DNA of 64,000 nucleotides from Bacillota bacterium (GCA_023388055.1 JAEWGW010000026.1:1-64000), one strand, 5' to 3'; positions 15,141-25,031 are shown, counted from the stretch's first letter. Numbers and translations are program-made. The notes: generated by a model not told the origin, from the letters alone.

Positions 15141-16060
15141 AAGCAACACAGGCGGTATATCCGTTTAGCGCTATAGTCGGCCAGGAGCGGATGAAAACGG
15201 CGCTGCTTCTGAATCTGATCAACCCCAAGCTTGGCGGGGTGCTGATCCAGGGGGAAAAGGGGACGGCCAAGTCCACAGCGGTTCGGGCGGCAGCCCAACT
15301 GATGCCCGGTGTGGATGTAGTGAATCTTCCCGTCAGCGCGACTGAAGACCGGGTGGTGGGGACACTGGACATCCAGCATGCCCTCGCCGCCGGGGAGAAG
15401 CGGTTTGAACCGGGGCTTCTGGCCCGGGCGGATGGACATATTCTCTATGTGGATGAAATCAATCTGCTGGATGACCATATTGTGGATGTGCTGCTGGATG
15501 CGGCTGCTTCGGGTGTGAATACCGTGGAGCGGGAGGGGATTTCCCATTCCCATGCGTCGCGGTTTATTCTGGTGGGAACCATGAATCCCGAGGAAGGGGA
15601 TCTGCGTCCGCAGCTGTTGGACCGGTTCGGCCTGTTTGTGGAGGTAGGCGGCGAAACGGAGGTAGACCTGCGGATGGAGGTAATCCGGCGGCGGCTGGCC
15701 TTTGAGGCCGATCCGGATTCGTTTATGGCGGCATATGCACAGGAGCAGGCGGAGCTGACCGCACAGCTGCGGGCTGCCCGGGAGCGCCTGGCGTCCCTGG
15801 TTTATTCCGATCGGATTCTGGAGCTGGCGGCGCAAATCTCGATTGCCATGCAGGTGGATGGCCACCGGTCGGATATTACCCTGGTCAAAACGGCTGCCGC
15901 CCTGGCTGCATACCGGGGAGCGCCGGTTATCCAGGAAGCCCACCTGCATGAAGCGGCAGGAATGGTGTTGCCCCACCGGATGAAGCGTACCCCCTTCGCC
16001 GCAGCGGACCACCGGATGGAGACGCTCCGGGAGACGTTAGGCAGGCTGAAGCTGGCATGA
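15137..16060 (+). CDS. AAA+ ATPase of the magnesium-chelatase ChlI/BchI type
   Basis: 307 residues, starting at ATG 15137. Visible are Walker A GEKGTAKST (39-47), the insertion VVGTLDIQHALAAGEKRFEP, Walker B ILYVDEINLL near 102-111, sensor LVGTMNPEEGDLRP and the arginine finger region LLDRFGLFVEV. This is the motor subunit of three-component chelatases, which drives insertion (or possibly removal) of a metal into a tetrapyrrole with the ChlD- and CobN/ChlH-like partners. Both partners are encoded directly downstream. In cobalamin producers CobS/CobT can do this job, but this protein is clearly of the ChlI type. No chlorophyll or corrin biosynthesis gene is in the window. Confidence 0.9.
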   Translation: MKATQAVYPFSAIVGQERMKTALLLNLINPKLGGVLIQGEKGTAKSTAVRAAAQLMPGVDVVNLPVSATEDRVVGTLDIQHALAAGEKRFEPGLLARADGHILYVDEINLLDDHIVDVLLDAAASGVNTVEREGISHSHASRFILVGTMNPEEGDLRPQLLDRFGLFVEVGGETEVDLRMEVIRRRLAFEADPDSFMAAYAQEQAELTAQLRAARERLASLVYSDRILELAAQISIAMQVDGHRSDITLVKTAAALAAYRGAPVIQEAHLHEAAGMVLPHRMKRTPFAAADHRMETLRETLGRLKLA

Positions 16061-18072
16061 ACGGAGACGTTGTAAGGGCGGCGGCTTACCCGTTTGCAGC
16101 TGTTGTGGGGCAGGAGGAGGCCAAGCTTGCGCTTATCCTTCATGCCGTACACCAGGGGTTGGGCGGGGTGCTGCTTTCGGGGAAGGGAGGCATGGCCAAA
16201 ACGGTGCTGCTTCGGGGGATTGCCGGGCTGGCCGACGATGGGTCACATGTGGAAATCCCGCTGGGCGTTACCGAAGACCGGCTATGGGGCAGCCTCGACC
16301 TGCAAGCCATGCTGCGCTCCGGCGAAAGGCGGCTGCAGACCGGACTGCTGGCGGAGTCCAACGGGCGGAGCCTCATGGCGGACCATTTTAATCTGCTGCC
16401 CCCGGGAGTTGCCTTTTCTATTGTGGAAGCGGCGCAATCCGGCAGCCTGCGGCTGGAGCGGGAGGGCTTCTCCGCGTGTATCCCTGCCGTATTCCGTTTG
16501 TTCGCCGCTGTCCAACCGGAGGAGGGAGAGGTGTCCCCGGGATTATTCGGCGCGTTCGGGCTTTATGTGCAGCTGCAGCTGGTGGAGGAATTGGCGGAGC
16601 GCAAGGAGATTATCCGGCGGCAGCTGGATTATGAGGCTGATCCGCAGGCATTTGTGCTGCGTTACGCCGCAGCCACTGCAGCTTTGCGCCTCCGTACCGC
16701 GGAAGCACGGCACAGGCTGGCTTCTGTGGCCCCGGAGGAGTCAGCTATCCGCCTGGCTGTGCAGCTGGCGCGGGAGGCCCGGTGCCAGGGCCAGCGCCGG
16801 GAGCTGGCAGCGGTGGAGGCCGCCAGAGCCTTGGCCGCCTGGGAGGGCCGGACCTGCTGCACCGAAGCGGACATTCGCCGTGTGGCGGCTTGGACTCTTG
16901 AGCCGTGGAGCCGGGCATGGACGCCTCCGCAGAAACAACCGGCGGAGGGCCGTGCGGAGGAGACGGCGGCACCGCCGGCTCCAGAAGAGAGGCCTCCCGC
17001 AGGTGATGCTGCCGGGAGCGAGGAGTCTCCGGCACGGGAGCGGGCGTCGGACGGTGACGATGACGGACCAAGAGGGGAGTTGGGAGTCACGGGAGACGGA
17101 GCCGCCGCAACGCGAGACAGGTCCGCCGTCTTGAATGGTGCAGATTCTGAAGCGGAGTCCTCCGCCAACGCAGCACAGGCAGTGGAGCCGCTGAAGGTGG
17201 AGGCAGCGGGTCAAGCCTTTGCGGTCCGCCCCATTGCCTTCCAGCCGGGTGACCGTCAGCCCCGCAGCGGAGCCGGGCGGCGCAATCTGACCCGGTCGGG
17301 CACCCCGCAGGGGCGGTATGTGGGCTTCCGCCGCCCGTCCGGCCAGGCGCCGGCGGGAGATCTTGCCCTGGACGCCACGCTCCGGGCGGCGGCCCCGTTT
17401 CAGGCGGTGCGCCGCCGGGGCGACGGCAGCGGCAGAGTGGTGATCCTGCCGGAGGACCTCCGGCAGAAGGTCAGGGAGCGCCGCACCGGCACCGCCATTC
17501 TGCTGGCGGTGGATGCCAGCGGCTCCATGGCCGCCCGCAAGCGGATGGCGGCGGTGAAGGGCGCGGTGCTGTCCCTGCTTCAGGACGCTTATCAGAAGCG
17601 GGACCGCATCGGCCTGCTTGCCTTCCGCGGAGCATCGGCAGAGGAGATTCTGCCCCTCACCCGCAGCGTGGATCTGGCCATGAAGCAGCTCCGGGAGCTG
17701 CCTACCGGGGGCAGAACACCCTTGGCCCAAGCCATCCGGCTGGGGTGGCAGATTCTGGAGCGGGCCCGCCGTAAGGACAAGGAGCTGATCCCTGCGCTGG
17801 TGTTGGTTACGGATGGCAGAGCCAGTCAGGCGCTGGACGGCAGCACCTCCGGCAGCGCTGCGGATGTGCTGACGGAATGCCTGTCCGTTGCCCGGGCATT
17901 CCGGGAAAGCGGACTGCATGCGCTGGTGATTGATACGGAGCAGGGATTTATCCGGCTGGAGCAGGCCGCCCGACTGGCGGAGGCGCTTGGCGCCGATTAT
18001 TGCCGCCTGGAGGAGCTGGACGGAGCCGGAGTGGCGGCAGCCGTCCGGCAGATGGTGAAAGGAGACCGATAA
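16057..18072 (+). CDS. ChlD/BchD-like chelatase subunit (AAA+ plus VWA domain)
   Basis: 671 residues. Residues 1-290 are a second AAA+ module with a modified P-loop (GKGGMAKT) and a degenerate Walker B, ADHFN in place of D-E, so it is probably inactive as an ATPase, as in BchD. Residues 290-430 form a Pro/Ala/Glu-rich linker. From about 450 a VWA domain carries the MIDAS DASGSM (near 485), TGGRTPLAQAI and LVTDGRA. The domain order is that of BchD, which bridges the ATPase ring to the large tetrapyrrole-binding subunit. ATG 16057 overlaps the ChlI-like stop. Its stop TAA overlaps the next ATG by one base. Confidence 0.9.
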   Translation: MNGDVVRAAAYPFAAVVGQEEAKLALILHAVHQGLGGVLLSGKGGMAKTVLLRGIAGLADDGSHVEIPLGVTEDRLWGSLDLQAMLRSGERRLQTGLLAESNGRSLMADHFNLLPPGVAFSIVEAAQSGSLRLEREGFSACIPAVFRLFAAVQPEEGEVSPGLFGAFGLYVQLQLVEELAERKEIIRRQLDYEADPQAFVLRYAAATAALRLRTAEARHRLASVAPEESAIRLAVQLAREARCQGQRRELAAVEAARALAAWEGRTCCTEADIRRVAAWTLEPWSRAWTPPQKQPAEGRAEETAAPPAPEERPPAGDAAGSEESPARERASDGDDDGPRGELGVTGDGAAATRDRSAVLNGADSEAESSANAAQAVEPLKVEAAGQAFAVRPIAFQPGDRQPRSGAGRRNLTRSGTPQGRYVGFRRPSGQAPAGDLALDATLRAAAPFQAVRRRGDGSGRVVILPEDLRQKVRERRTGTAILLAVDASGSMAARKRMAAVKGAVLSLLQDAYQKRDRIGLLAFRGASAEEILPLTRSVDLAMKQLRELPTGGRTPLAQAIRLGWQILERARRKDKELIPALVLVTDGRASQALDGSTSGSAADVLTECLSVARAFRESGLHALVIDTEQGFIRLEQAARLAEALGADYCRLEELDGAGVAAAVRQMVKGDR

Positions 18073-21000
18073 TGAAGCTGATTGTATGTACCGCATCCTA
18101 TGATGTGCTGCGGAATTTCTCCGCGGTTTTTTCTGACCTCAGTCCAGAACGGAAGCAGGAGCTGAAGCTCTCCCTTTATCATACGGAGGAGATGCCGCAG
18201 CCTGAGGTGCTGGCGCAGCTCCAAGCTGCTGTCCGGGAAGCGGATGTGATTCTTCACGATCCGCATGGCATGGCGGATAGTCTGATCAAGCTCCTGCTGG
18301 CCGAATGCGCCGGCTGCCGTGCACAGCAGATTACAGTAGGGGGTGACAGCGGAAGGCTGGGGCGGCTGCTGCGCCTGGGAGATCTTACAGGACGCGATGT
18401 GGAGGCTCTGGCGGCGAATAACCGTCAGCCCACTGACCACCAGCCGTCAGCCCGTTCCATTCCCTCCCGGCCTTCAACCACCCTCATCTCCGCCCAGCAG
18501 CAGGACTATGAGCTGCTCTTGAAGCTGCGGACCTATTGGCAATCCGGCGGTTTGGAGAATATCCGCAATCTGCTTTTGCAGGTGGTCCACCAGTGGGGAG
18601 GAGAAGAGGCTTCGCACTGGCCGATGCCGGAGGAGCCGATGACGCTGAATGGCCTCAATCTGTTTGATCCGACTACTCGAAAACGCTACAAGACGCTCGG
18701 GGAATATTGGCAGAAAACATCCCGCAACCCGGATGCTTCTACTGTGGCTGTCCTGTTCATGGGCAGCACCTACCCCGTTGATTTGCACCCCATTGTGGCG
18801 GGTATGATGGAGCGGCTTCGAGGTTTTGCCCATGTGCTGCCGGTTGCCTTTGGTTCCATCACCGGCGTGGATGTGGGGCAGCTGCGGGAGCTCCTGTTAT
18901 ACGGCAGCCCCTCAGGCGGCGCCGTCAACATGGTTGTGAATTTCATCCCCTTCCGCCTGGGCGCCGGGCCCGTAGGCGGAGATTCATCGGCGGTGCTGGC
19001 GCTCCTGGAGGAGCTTAAGGCGCCGCTTCTGCATCCGGTGTTCCTGTCCAAACGCCTGCGGCAGGAATGGGAGGATTCCCCCGAGGGTTTGTCCCCTGGA
19101 GAGTTTCTGGTGCAGATGATGCTGCCCGAGCTGGACGGGGCCATTGAGCTTTTGCCCCTGGCGGCCATGGATGAGGAGGGTGTCCACGAGGAGCTCGGCA
19201 TCAAGTGGCGGACTCTGTCCCTGATTGAGGAACGGGCGGATCGCCTGGCCGCCAAAATCCGCCGGTGGCTGGCGCTTCAAACCAAACCGCGCCAAAACAA
19301 ACGGTTGTCCATTCTCTGCTACAATTATCCGCCGGGAGAAGCCCATCTGTTCGGAGGTTCCTTTCTGGACACCTTCGAATCGGTTTCCCGTTTGCTCACC
19401 AGGCTGAAGCAAGCCGGCTACGATGTACAGGAGATGTCCGCAGCGGAGCTCCGCGACGCTTTTGTGGGGAGAGGGCTGATCAATTCTGCTCAATGGAGAG
19501 ACGAAGCCGGCTCAGCCAACATGCTGCGTTACTCACACACCCGGTGCGAGGCATATTTCCGGCAATCCCCCCACCGAAGGGAGATGGAGGAACAGTGGGG
19601 ACCGCCTCCAGGGGATATGATGAGCGACGGGGGCAGCTATCTGATTCCGGGATTGGTCAACGGCAATGTGTTTATCGGACTGCAGCCGGCCAGAGGAATT
19701 CACGAGCAATCCGAAAAAGCCTACCATGACCGGTCGGTACTCCCTCCTTATCAGTATCAGGCCTTTTACCATTATCTCCGGCAGGAGTTCAAAACCGACG
19801 CGATTCTCCACGTAGGGACTCATGGCACCCTTGAGTTTATGACGGGCAAGGAAACCGGCATGTCCGGGCGCTGCCTGCCGGATGAGCTGGCGGGGGAGCT
19901 GCCCCATCTGTATTACTACTATGTGGGCAATCCCGCCGAGGCGATGGTGGCCAAACGCCGCAGCCATGCAGTGCTGATGAGCTACCAGTCCCCCCCTTTT
20001 GTGGAGAGTGAGCTGTATGGCGAATACCTCCTGTTGGATGCCCTTCTGAACGAATACCATCAAGCGGAAAAGCTGAACCCCGGCCAATGCCCGGATATCT
20101 GGACCCGGATTATGAAAAAAGCCGCCGAGCTGCATCTGGAGGCGGAGGATGCCGAGGCTATTGAGGATGAAATCTACCGGATGCGGCGTTCCCTGATTCC
20201 TGCAGGGCTGCATGTGCTGGGGGAGGGGTATAACAGGGAGGAGGCGGCCTCTTACATGAAATTCGTCCTCCGTCATGACCGTCATGAGGTCCGTTCCTTG
20301 CAAGGGCTGGTGGCGGAGGCGGAGGGGCTGGACTACGAGCAGCTGACAGCCGGCAGCCATACACCGGAGCTGCAGCGTTTGGATGATTTGGTTACTGCGC
20401 TAACCGCCCAATTCGCCGAAACAGGTGAGGTTCCTTCCTTGGCTTCCGGCAATATTGCTCTGCAGGAGGCTTGGGCCAAAACCTGGCAGTTCGGCCGGCA
20501 GGCCTTCCGTCTGGCGTCGTCTAATCTGGAGCTGGACCAGCTCATCCGTCTGTTGGATGGGGAATATTCCCCGGCCCGGCTGGCTGGAGATGCCATCCGG
20601 CACCCGGACATTTTGCCTACCGGCTATAATCTCTACCAATTTGACTGCCGGTCGGTTCCCAGTGATACCGCTGCCTCCAGAGGGGCGGCCATTGCCGACA
20701 ATGTGGTGGAGCTATACCAACGCCATCACGGCCACGTTCCGGACACTACTGCCCTGGTCATGTGGGGGCTGGAAACCTCCCGGACCCAAGGGGAAACCTT
20801 CGGACAGATTCTCCGGCTGATGGGGGTCCGTATTGCCGGCAGAAGCCGGTTCAACCAGCCGGTATTCGATATTATTCCCCTAGGTGAGCTGGGGCGGCCC
20901 AGGCTGAATGTGGTGGTGACCATCTGCGGCTTCTTCCGGGATATGTTCCCTAACTTGCTGGAGACACTGAATGAGCTGTTCCGGCAGGTCTCCGCGCTTG

Positions 21001-21830
21001 ACGAAACGGAGGAGGAGAACCGGTTCAGGAAGCATTCCCTGACCCAGTACCGCAAGCTGCTGGCGGAGGGTTATGAGGAGGCGGAGGCATGGGATTTGGC
21101 CTGCGCCCGGATTTTCGGCCCCGCGGCGGCGGAGTATGGGACTAATCTTACGAAGCTGGTGGAGACCAAAGCCTGGACGGAGGAAGCCGAGCTGGGCCAA
21201 TCCTATCTGAACAGCCTCAAGTATGTGTACAGCGGTGCCAGCCGGGGAAAAGAGGCGGGAGAGCTGTTTGCCGACCGACTCGGTACAGTGGAACTGGTAT
21301 CCCAGGTGCGCAGCGACCATGAGCATGAGGTCACCGATCTGGACCATTTTTATGAATTTTTCGGCGGGCTGGCCAAATCGGTCCATATGCTGAAGGGGAC
21401 GGAGGCGGACATCTATATTTCGGATACCACCGGACTGCGTCCCCGCTCGGAGGATGCCGCGGCGGCCATCGGCAGAGGTCTCCGCACCCGGCTGCTGAAT
21501 CCCGCCTGGATCAACGGGCTTCTGGAGCATCCGTTTCACGGTGCGCAGAAAATCGCCGAACGCTTCGGGAACATGCTGGGTTTGGCGGCGACCACGGGCA
21601 AGGTGGATTCCTGGATGTTTTCGGAGCTGCATCAGGCTTATGTGGCGGATGAGGAGAGAAGCCGGCGGATGGAGGAGAATAACCGGTGGGCCTACCATCA
21701 GGCGCTGGAAAGCCTCTTGGAAAGTCATCAGCGCCGGTATTGGGACGCCTCGGTGGAGGAGCTGGAGCAGCTGCGCAGCCGCTACATGGAGCTGGAAGGG
21801 GAGCTGGAGGGAGCGGTTGAAGCAAAATAA
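18072..21830 (+). CDS. cobN: CobN/ChlH-type chelatase large subunit
   Basis: 1252 residues, normal length for CobN (about 1,250). The start is ATG 18072, overlapping the ChlD-like stop and preceded by AAAGGAGA. Conserved CobN/BchH features include LFMGSTYPVDLHPIV, KRLSILCYNYPPGEAHLFGG, the motif HVGTHGTLEFMTGKETGMS near 578-596, and EVTDLDHFYEFFGGLAKSV near the C-terminus. CobN binds the tetrapyrrole and places the metal, Co2+ into hydrogenobyrinic diamide in the aerobic B12 route. No other B12 gene is present here. CobN-like proteins outside B12 clusters are known in zinc-starvation regulons, for example PA1921-PA1925 of Pseudomonas, so the true metal and ring are open. Confidence 0.88.
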   Translation: MKLIVCTASYDVLRNFSAVFSDLSPERKQELKLSLYHTEEMPQPEVLAQLQAAVREADVILHDPHGMADSLIKLLLAECAGCRAQQITVGGDSGRLGRLLRLGDLTGRDVEALAANNRQPTDHQPSARSIPSRPSTTLISAQQQDYELLLKLRTYWQSGGLENIRNLLLQVVHQWGGEEASHWPMPEEPMTLNGLNLFDPTTRKRYKTLGEYWQKTSRNPDASTVAVLFMGSTYPVDLHPIVAGMMERLRGFAHVLPVAFGSITGVDVGQLRELLLYGSPSGGAVNMVVNFIPFRLGAGPVGGDSSAVLALLEELKAPLLHPVFLSKRLRQEWEDSPEGLSPGEFLVQMMLPELDGAIELLPLAAMDEEGVHEELGIKWRTLSLIEERADRLAAKIRRWLALQTKPRQNKRLSILCYNYPPGEAHLFGGSFLDTFESVSRLLTRLKQAGYDVQEMSAAELRDAFVGRGLINSAQWRDEAGSANMLRYSHTRCEAYFRQSPHRREMEEQWGPPPGDMMSDGGSYLIPGLVNGNVFIGLQPARGIHEQSEKAYHDRSVLPPYQYQAFYHYLRQEFKTDAILHVGTHGTLEFMTGKETGMSGRCLPDELAGELPHLYYYYVGNPAEAMVAKRRSHAVLMSYQSPPFVESELYGEYLLLDALLNEYHQAEKLNPGQCPDIWTRIMKKAAELHLEAEDAEAIEDEIYRMRRSLIPAGLHVLGEGYNREEAASYMKFVLRHDRHEVRSLQGLVAEAEGLDYEQLTAGSHTPELQRLDDLVTALTAQFAETGEVPSLASGNIALQEAWAKTWQFGRQAFRLASSNLELDQLIRLLDGEYSPARLAGDAIRHPDILPTGYNLYQFDCRSVPSDTAASRGAAIADNVVELYQRHHGHVPDTTALVMWGLETSRTQGETFGQILRLMGVRIAGRSRFNQPVFDIIPLGELGRPRLNVVVTICGFFRDMFPNLLETLNELFRQVSALDETEEENRFRKHSLTQYRKLLAEGYEEAEAWDLACARIFGPAAAEYGTNLTKLVETKAWTEEAELGQSYLNSLKYVYSGASRGKEAGELFADRLGTVELVSQVRSDHEHEVTDLDHFYEFFGGLAKSVHMLKGTEADIYISDTTGLRPRSEDAAAAIGRGLRTRLLNPAWINGLLEHPFHGAQKIAERFGNMLGLAATTGKVDSWMFSELHQAYVADEERSRRMEENNRWAYHQALESLLESHQRRYWDASVEELEQLRSRYMELEGELEGAVEAK

Positions 21831-22022
21831 TGCAGGAAGAACCACTTGCATGCCCGCCGTCCTCGGAGGTTCGGAAGAAACACCTCCAGAGGGATGGGGT
21901 GGTCCTGCTACGGCCATGGATAGAAAAAGTTTATTTTTTACAGAATGAAGTTCTTTTTCTAACTGTATGGATGCCGTCCGACTGCACTATAATCAAGTTG
22001 CAAACGGAGGCTGATCAAAATC

Positions 22023-23609
22023 ATGACATTCGATATCATCATTACCCAACAGGCCCGGGAGCTTGCAGCCAGCTTGGACTTCCGGCAGCTGCTTCAACAG
22101 GTATGCTGCCCCTCCTATCAGAAGGAACGGGTGCAGGATATGGCCGGATTCGGGTCCATGTTTTTTCATCCCGATGACATGGAGGAGCTGAAGGGGCATA
22201 TCCGTGGCTTCAAGGAGAGCTGCTCCATCCCGCCCTTCATTGTCAGTGACCTGGAATGCGGTGCAGGCAGCATGGTCAGGGGAGCCACTGTATTTCCTTC
22301 TGCCATGGCAATCAGCCAAACCAACTCCCCTGAGCTGGCATATGAGGCGGGACGGATTGCCGCTGAGGAGGCAGGGGAGCTGGGGTACAACTGGACCTTT
22401 TCCCCGGTGGTTGATCTGGCCTGTGAGCCGGACAGTCCTGTAGTCGGGCTGCGCAGCCCGGGAGCGGACCCGGACCATGCCGCCGTTATGGCCGGGGCAT
22501 ATATGCGCGGGCTGCAGGACCATGGCATGATGGCCACCATCAAGCATTTTCCGGGAGACGGGCACAGCACCTACGACCAGCATCTGACCACCCCTGAGAA
22601 TCTGCTGGACATGGACACCTGGCGGGAGCAATCGGGCAAGGTTTTTATGCGTTTGATCGAGGAGGGGGCCATGTGTGTGATGCCGGGGCATATTGCCTTT
22701 CCCGCCTACGATGAGAGGGATGCGGCATTAGGCCTGTACCCGCCCGCCACACTCTCCAGGCGGCTCCTTCAGGACTTGCTGCGAGGGGAGCTGGGCTTTA
22801 AGGGGCTGATTGTGTCCGACGCCATCGGCATGGGCGGGGCGGTAGGCTTCGCCTCTTATTATGACGCCTGTGCTCTTGCCCTGGAGAATGGCTGCGACTG
22901 TCTGCTTTTCCCCAAGATAGACGAAATCTTCTACACCGAGATGCAGTGCCGGGTTGACCGGGGCATGCTGACTCTGGAAGCTCTTCGGGAACGGGCAGCC
23001 CGCATCCTTTCCTTGAAGGAGCAGCTTGGCATCTTAAAGCCGGACACCCGCCCCCTCTTCAAGACGGATAAAGAGAAAAACAGGCAGATATCCGATGCGG
23101 TGGTGGAGCAGAGCATCACGGTAATTCGTGACCGGAAGAGCCGGATTCCGTTCTCCATTCATGAGGATACCCGGATACTGCATGTCACGATTATGAATGA
23201 TGCCGAGGAGCATAAGGAAATGCTGGAGGACCTGCAGAATGGGATCAGAGCGTATACCGGGCAGCTTGACTGCTGGGTAGATCCGGGGCCGGATGCATTG
23301 TTCGAGGCGGCCATCCATAACCGTTATGACCTTATTATCTGCTCCATCGGCAGCGAGCTGAGCTATGGCCTGAACGTGGTCCGGCTCCACGGCAGGGTGG
23401 CCCGGAACATGATGCAGGGGTGGATGAAGCTGGATACGCCGGTTATCTTCGTGGCTCATTTTCATCCCTTCATCCACCGGGAATACCAAGCGTCTGCTGA
23501 TACCGTCATCAACACATACGGAAATACCGCCCACACCGCCAAATGTCTGATGGAGGGCATCACCGGCAAGCGGGAGCTGTCCCGAACGCTGCATGTGCAT
23601 AGCCGTTGA
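22023..23609 (+). CDS. Glycoside hydrolase family 3 protein (NagZ-like)
   Basis: 528 residues. The GH3 TIM barrel occupies roughly residues 1-340. YNWTFSPVVDLACEPDSPVV and TIKHFPGDGHSTYDQH (near 171-186) correspond to the acid/base loop of NagZ-type enzymes with a His/Asp pair. GLIVSDAIGMGG (near 262-273) carries the Asp nucleophile. A smaller alpha/beta domain follows. Activity is likely exo-beta-N-acetylglucosaminidase or a related beta-glycosidase on cell-wall or chitin oligomers. No signal peptide, so cytoplasmic. ATG 22023 follows AACGGAGG, and a TATAAT box lies at 21988-21993. It is a single-gene unit closed by a bidirectional terminator. Confidence 0.9.
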   Translation: MTFDIIITQQARELAASLDFRQLLQQVCCPSYQKERVQDMAGFGSMFFHPDDMEELKGHIRGFKESCSIPPFIVSDLECGAGSMVRGATVFPSAMAISQTNSPELAYEAGRIAAEEAGELGYNWTFSPVVDLACEPDSPVVGLRSPGADPDHAAVMAGAYMRGLQDHGMMATIKHFPGDGHSTYDQHLTTPENLLDMDTWREQSGKVFMRLIEEGAMCVMPGHIAFPAYDERDAALGLYPPATLSRRLLQDLLRGELGFKGLIVSDAIGMGGAVGFASYYDACALALENGCDCLLFPKIDEIFYTEMQCRVDRGMLTLEALRERAARILSLKEQLGILKPDTRPLFKTDKEKNRQISDAVVEQSITVIRDRKSRIPFSIHEDTRILHVTIMNDAEEHKEMLEDLQNGIRAYTGQLDCWVDPGPDALFEAAIHNRYDLIICSIGSELSYGLNVVRLHGRVARNMMQGWMKLDTPVIFVAHFHPFIHREYQASADTVINTYGNTAHTAKCLMEGITGKRELSRTLHVHSR

Positions 23610-23632
23610 ATTCTACTGTCATTTGACTGCAG

Positions 23633-23673
23633 AAAAAAGCATGACCACCCTTGCAGGGCGGCCATGCTTTTTT
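23633..23673. terminator. Bidirectional intrinsic terminator
   Basis: AAAAAAGCATG (23633-23643) pairs perfectly with CATGCTTTTTT (23663-23673) around a GC-rich loop. The A run on one side and T run on the other let it serve both the GH3 gene and the convergent permease gene. Confidence 0.9.
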
Positions 23674-23675
23674 AG

Positions 23676-25031
23676 TTAATTCGAATTTGCCGGCTTGCCC
23701 TTAAATTTAATAAAGGACCATACCGCCAGCAGCACCACAACTGCGAGACAAGCGCCGATGCTGACCCGGTTCTGGGCATCCACCAGGAACAGGCAGGCGA
23801 TCACTGCCAAACAGCCGATGGTCAGCATGGTGATATACGGGTAGCCCCATACCTTGAAGCCGGGCTCCTTGGGATAGCTTTTGCGCAGCTTCAGCTGAGA
23901 GAGGCAGATGCTGATCCAGACCAGCAGCACCACAAACCCCGGTACTGCCATGAGAATCCGAAACAGGCTGTCCTGGTAGAAGTAGGCCAGCATTGCCCCC
24001 ACACCAAGGATAACGGCGCACAGCTTCAGACTGTTCACCGGCACACCCTTGCGGGAGGTGCGGGCCAAGGCCGCAGGTGCTTCACCCTGCGAGGCCATGG
24101 AGTGGAGCATCCGGGTCGCGCCGTATATCCCGGAGTTGGCGGCAGACAGAACCGCTGTAATCAGAATGAAATTCATCACGTGAGCCGAGCCCTGCAGACC
24201 GATGGAGGCCAGCACCTGTACGAAAGGGCTGGTATGCCCGTCCAACTGATCCCAAGGAATCAGTCCGCAGATAATGAGAATGGGCAGGGTGTAGAACAGA
24301 ACCACCCGGAGTATAAAGCTTTTGACTACGCGGGGTAGAACCTTCTCCGCATCCTGAGCCTCTGTCAGCGTCAGTCCGATAAGCTCCGACCCGCCGTAGG
24401 AGAACATCACCACTAACAATCCGGAGAAGATAGCGGTGAAGCCCTGCGGGAAAAAACCGCCATGCTTCGTAAAATTCTGCGTCAGTGAAGGAGCGTCGGC
24501 AACCGGGATGATCCCGAACAGAATGCCTGCGCCTAACACGATAAACACAATAATCATTGTGATTTTGATGCCAGCCAGCCAAAATTCCGTTTCCCCGAAG
24601 CCGCCGACACTCATCATATTAATAATGAGAATCAGCGCTGCGCTGGCCAATGTCAGCAGCCACAAGGGCATATCCGGCAGCCAATATTGGAGGAAGCTTC
24701 CTGCCGCCAGCACTTCGATGACACACACCGTCAGCCACATGAAGCAATACAGCCAGCCTACGATGAAGGAGAGGCGTTCGCCGAAGGCGTCGCGGATAAA
24801 ATCCTTCATGTTCTTATTGGAGTACACCGTAGCCATCTCCGCAATGGCTCCCATGACCACCAGCAACAGCAGCCCTGCAAACACGTAGGACAGCACAATA
24901 CCGGGTCCGGCGATGCCGATGGTTTCAGCACTGCCCTTGAAGATCCCGGTGCCGATGACTCCGCCCATGGCCATAAAGCTGATATGCCGCGGCCGGAGCT
25001 TTTTTTGCAAAGAATCGTCATTTCCGCTCAC
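23676..25031 (-). CDS. APC-superfamily amino acid permease
   Basis: About 451 residues with twelve predicted membrane segments. The opening LRPRHISFMAMGGVIGTGIF followed by AGPGIVLSYVFAG is the amino acid/GABA permease signature of the AAT family. FSYGGSELIGLTLTEAQDAE and ANSGIYGATRMLHSMA are further landmarks. It probably imports an amino acid by proton symport; specificity cannot be read. GTG 25031 is chosen because CAGGGGG lies 8-13 bases upstream and the family begins just there. TTG 25103 would add 24 residues. It follows the acyltransferase-like gene on the same strand by 77 bases (5 if the longer start is used) and is likely in the TetR operon. Confidence 0.85.
   Translation of the reverse strand: MSGNDDSLQKKLRPRHISFMAMGGVIGTGIFKGSAETIGIAGPGIVLSYVFAGLLLLVVMGAIAEMATVYSNKNMKDFIRDAFGERLSFIVGWLYCFMWLTVCVIEVLAAGSFLQYWLPDMPLWLLTLASAALILIINMMSVGGFGETEFWLAGIKITMIIVFIVLGAGILFGIIPVADAPSLTQNFTKHGGFFPQGFTAIFSGLLVVMFSYGGSELIGLTLTEAQDAEKVLPRVVKSFILRVVLFYTLPILIICGLIPWDQLDGHTSPFVQVLASIGLQGSAHVMNFILITAVLSAANSGIYGATRMLHSMASQGEAPAALARTSRKGVPVNSLKLCAVILGVGAMLAYFYQDSLFRILMAVPGFVVLLVWISICLSQLKLRKSYPKEPGFKVWGYPYITMLTIGCLAVIACLFLVDAQNRVSIGACLAVVVLLAVWSFIKFKGKPANSN

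Noticed and set aside
16741..18096. Long open frame on the minus strand (451 codons) opposite the ChlD-like gene
   Set aside because: It lies fully antisense to a gene with clear AAA+ and VWA motifs, has no ribosome site, and its translation has no recognisable domain. High GC content at third positions leaves such antisense frames open by chance.
18072..21830. Reading the CobN-like gene as proof of vitamin B12 synthesis
   Set aside because: No other corrin-ring gene is present and the partners are of ChlI/ChlD type, coupled to an importer; the role is left open.
21865..21887. Hairpin GGAGGT/ACCTCC after the cobN-like gene as operon terminator
   Set aside because: Short stem, no T run follows; not enough to call a terminator.
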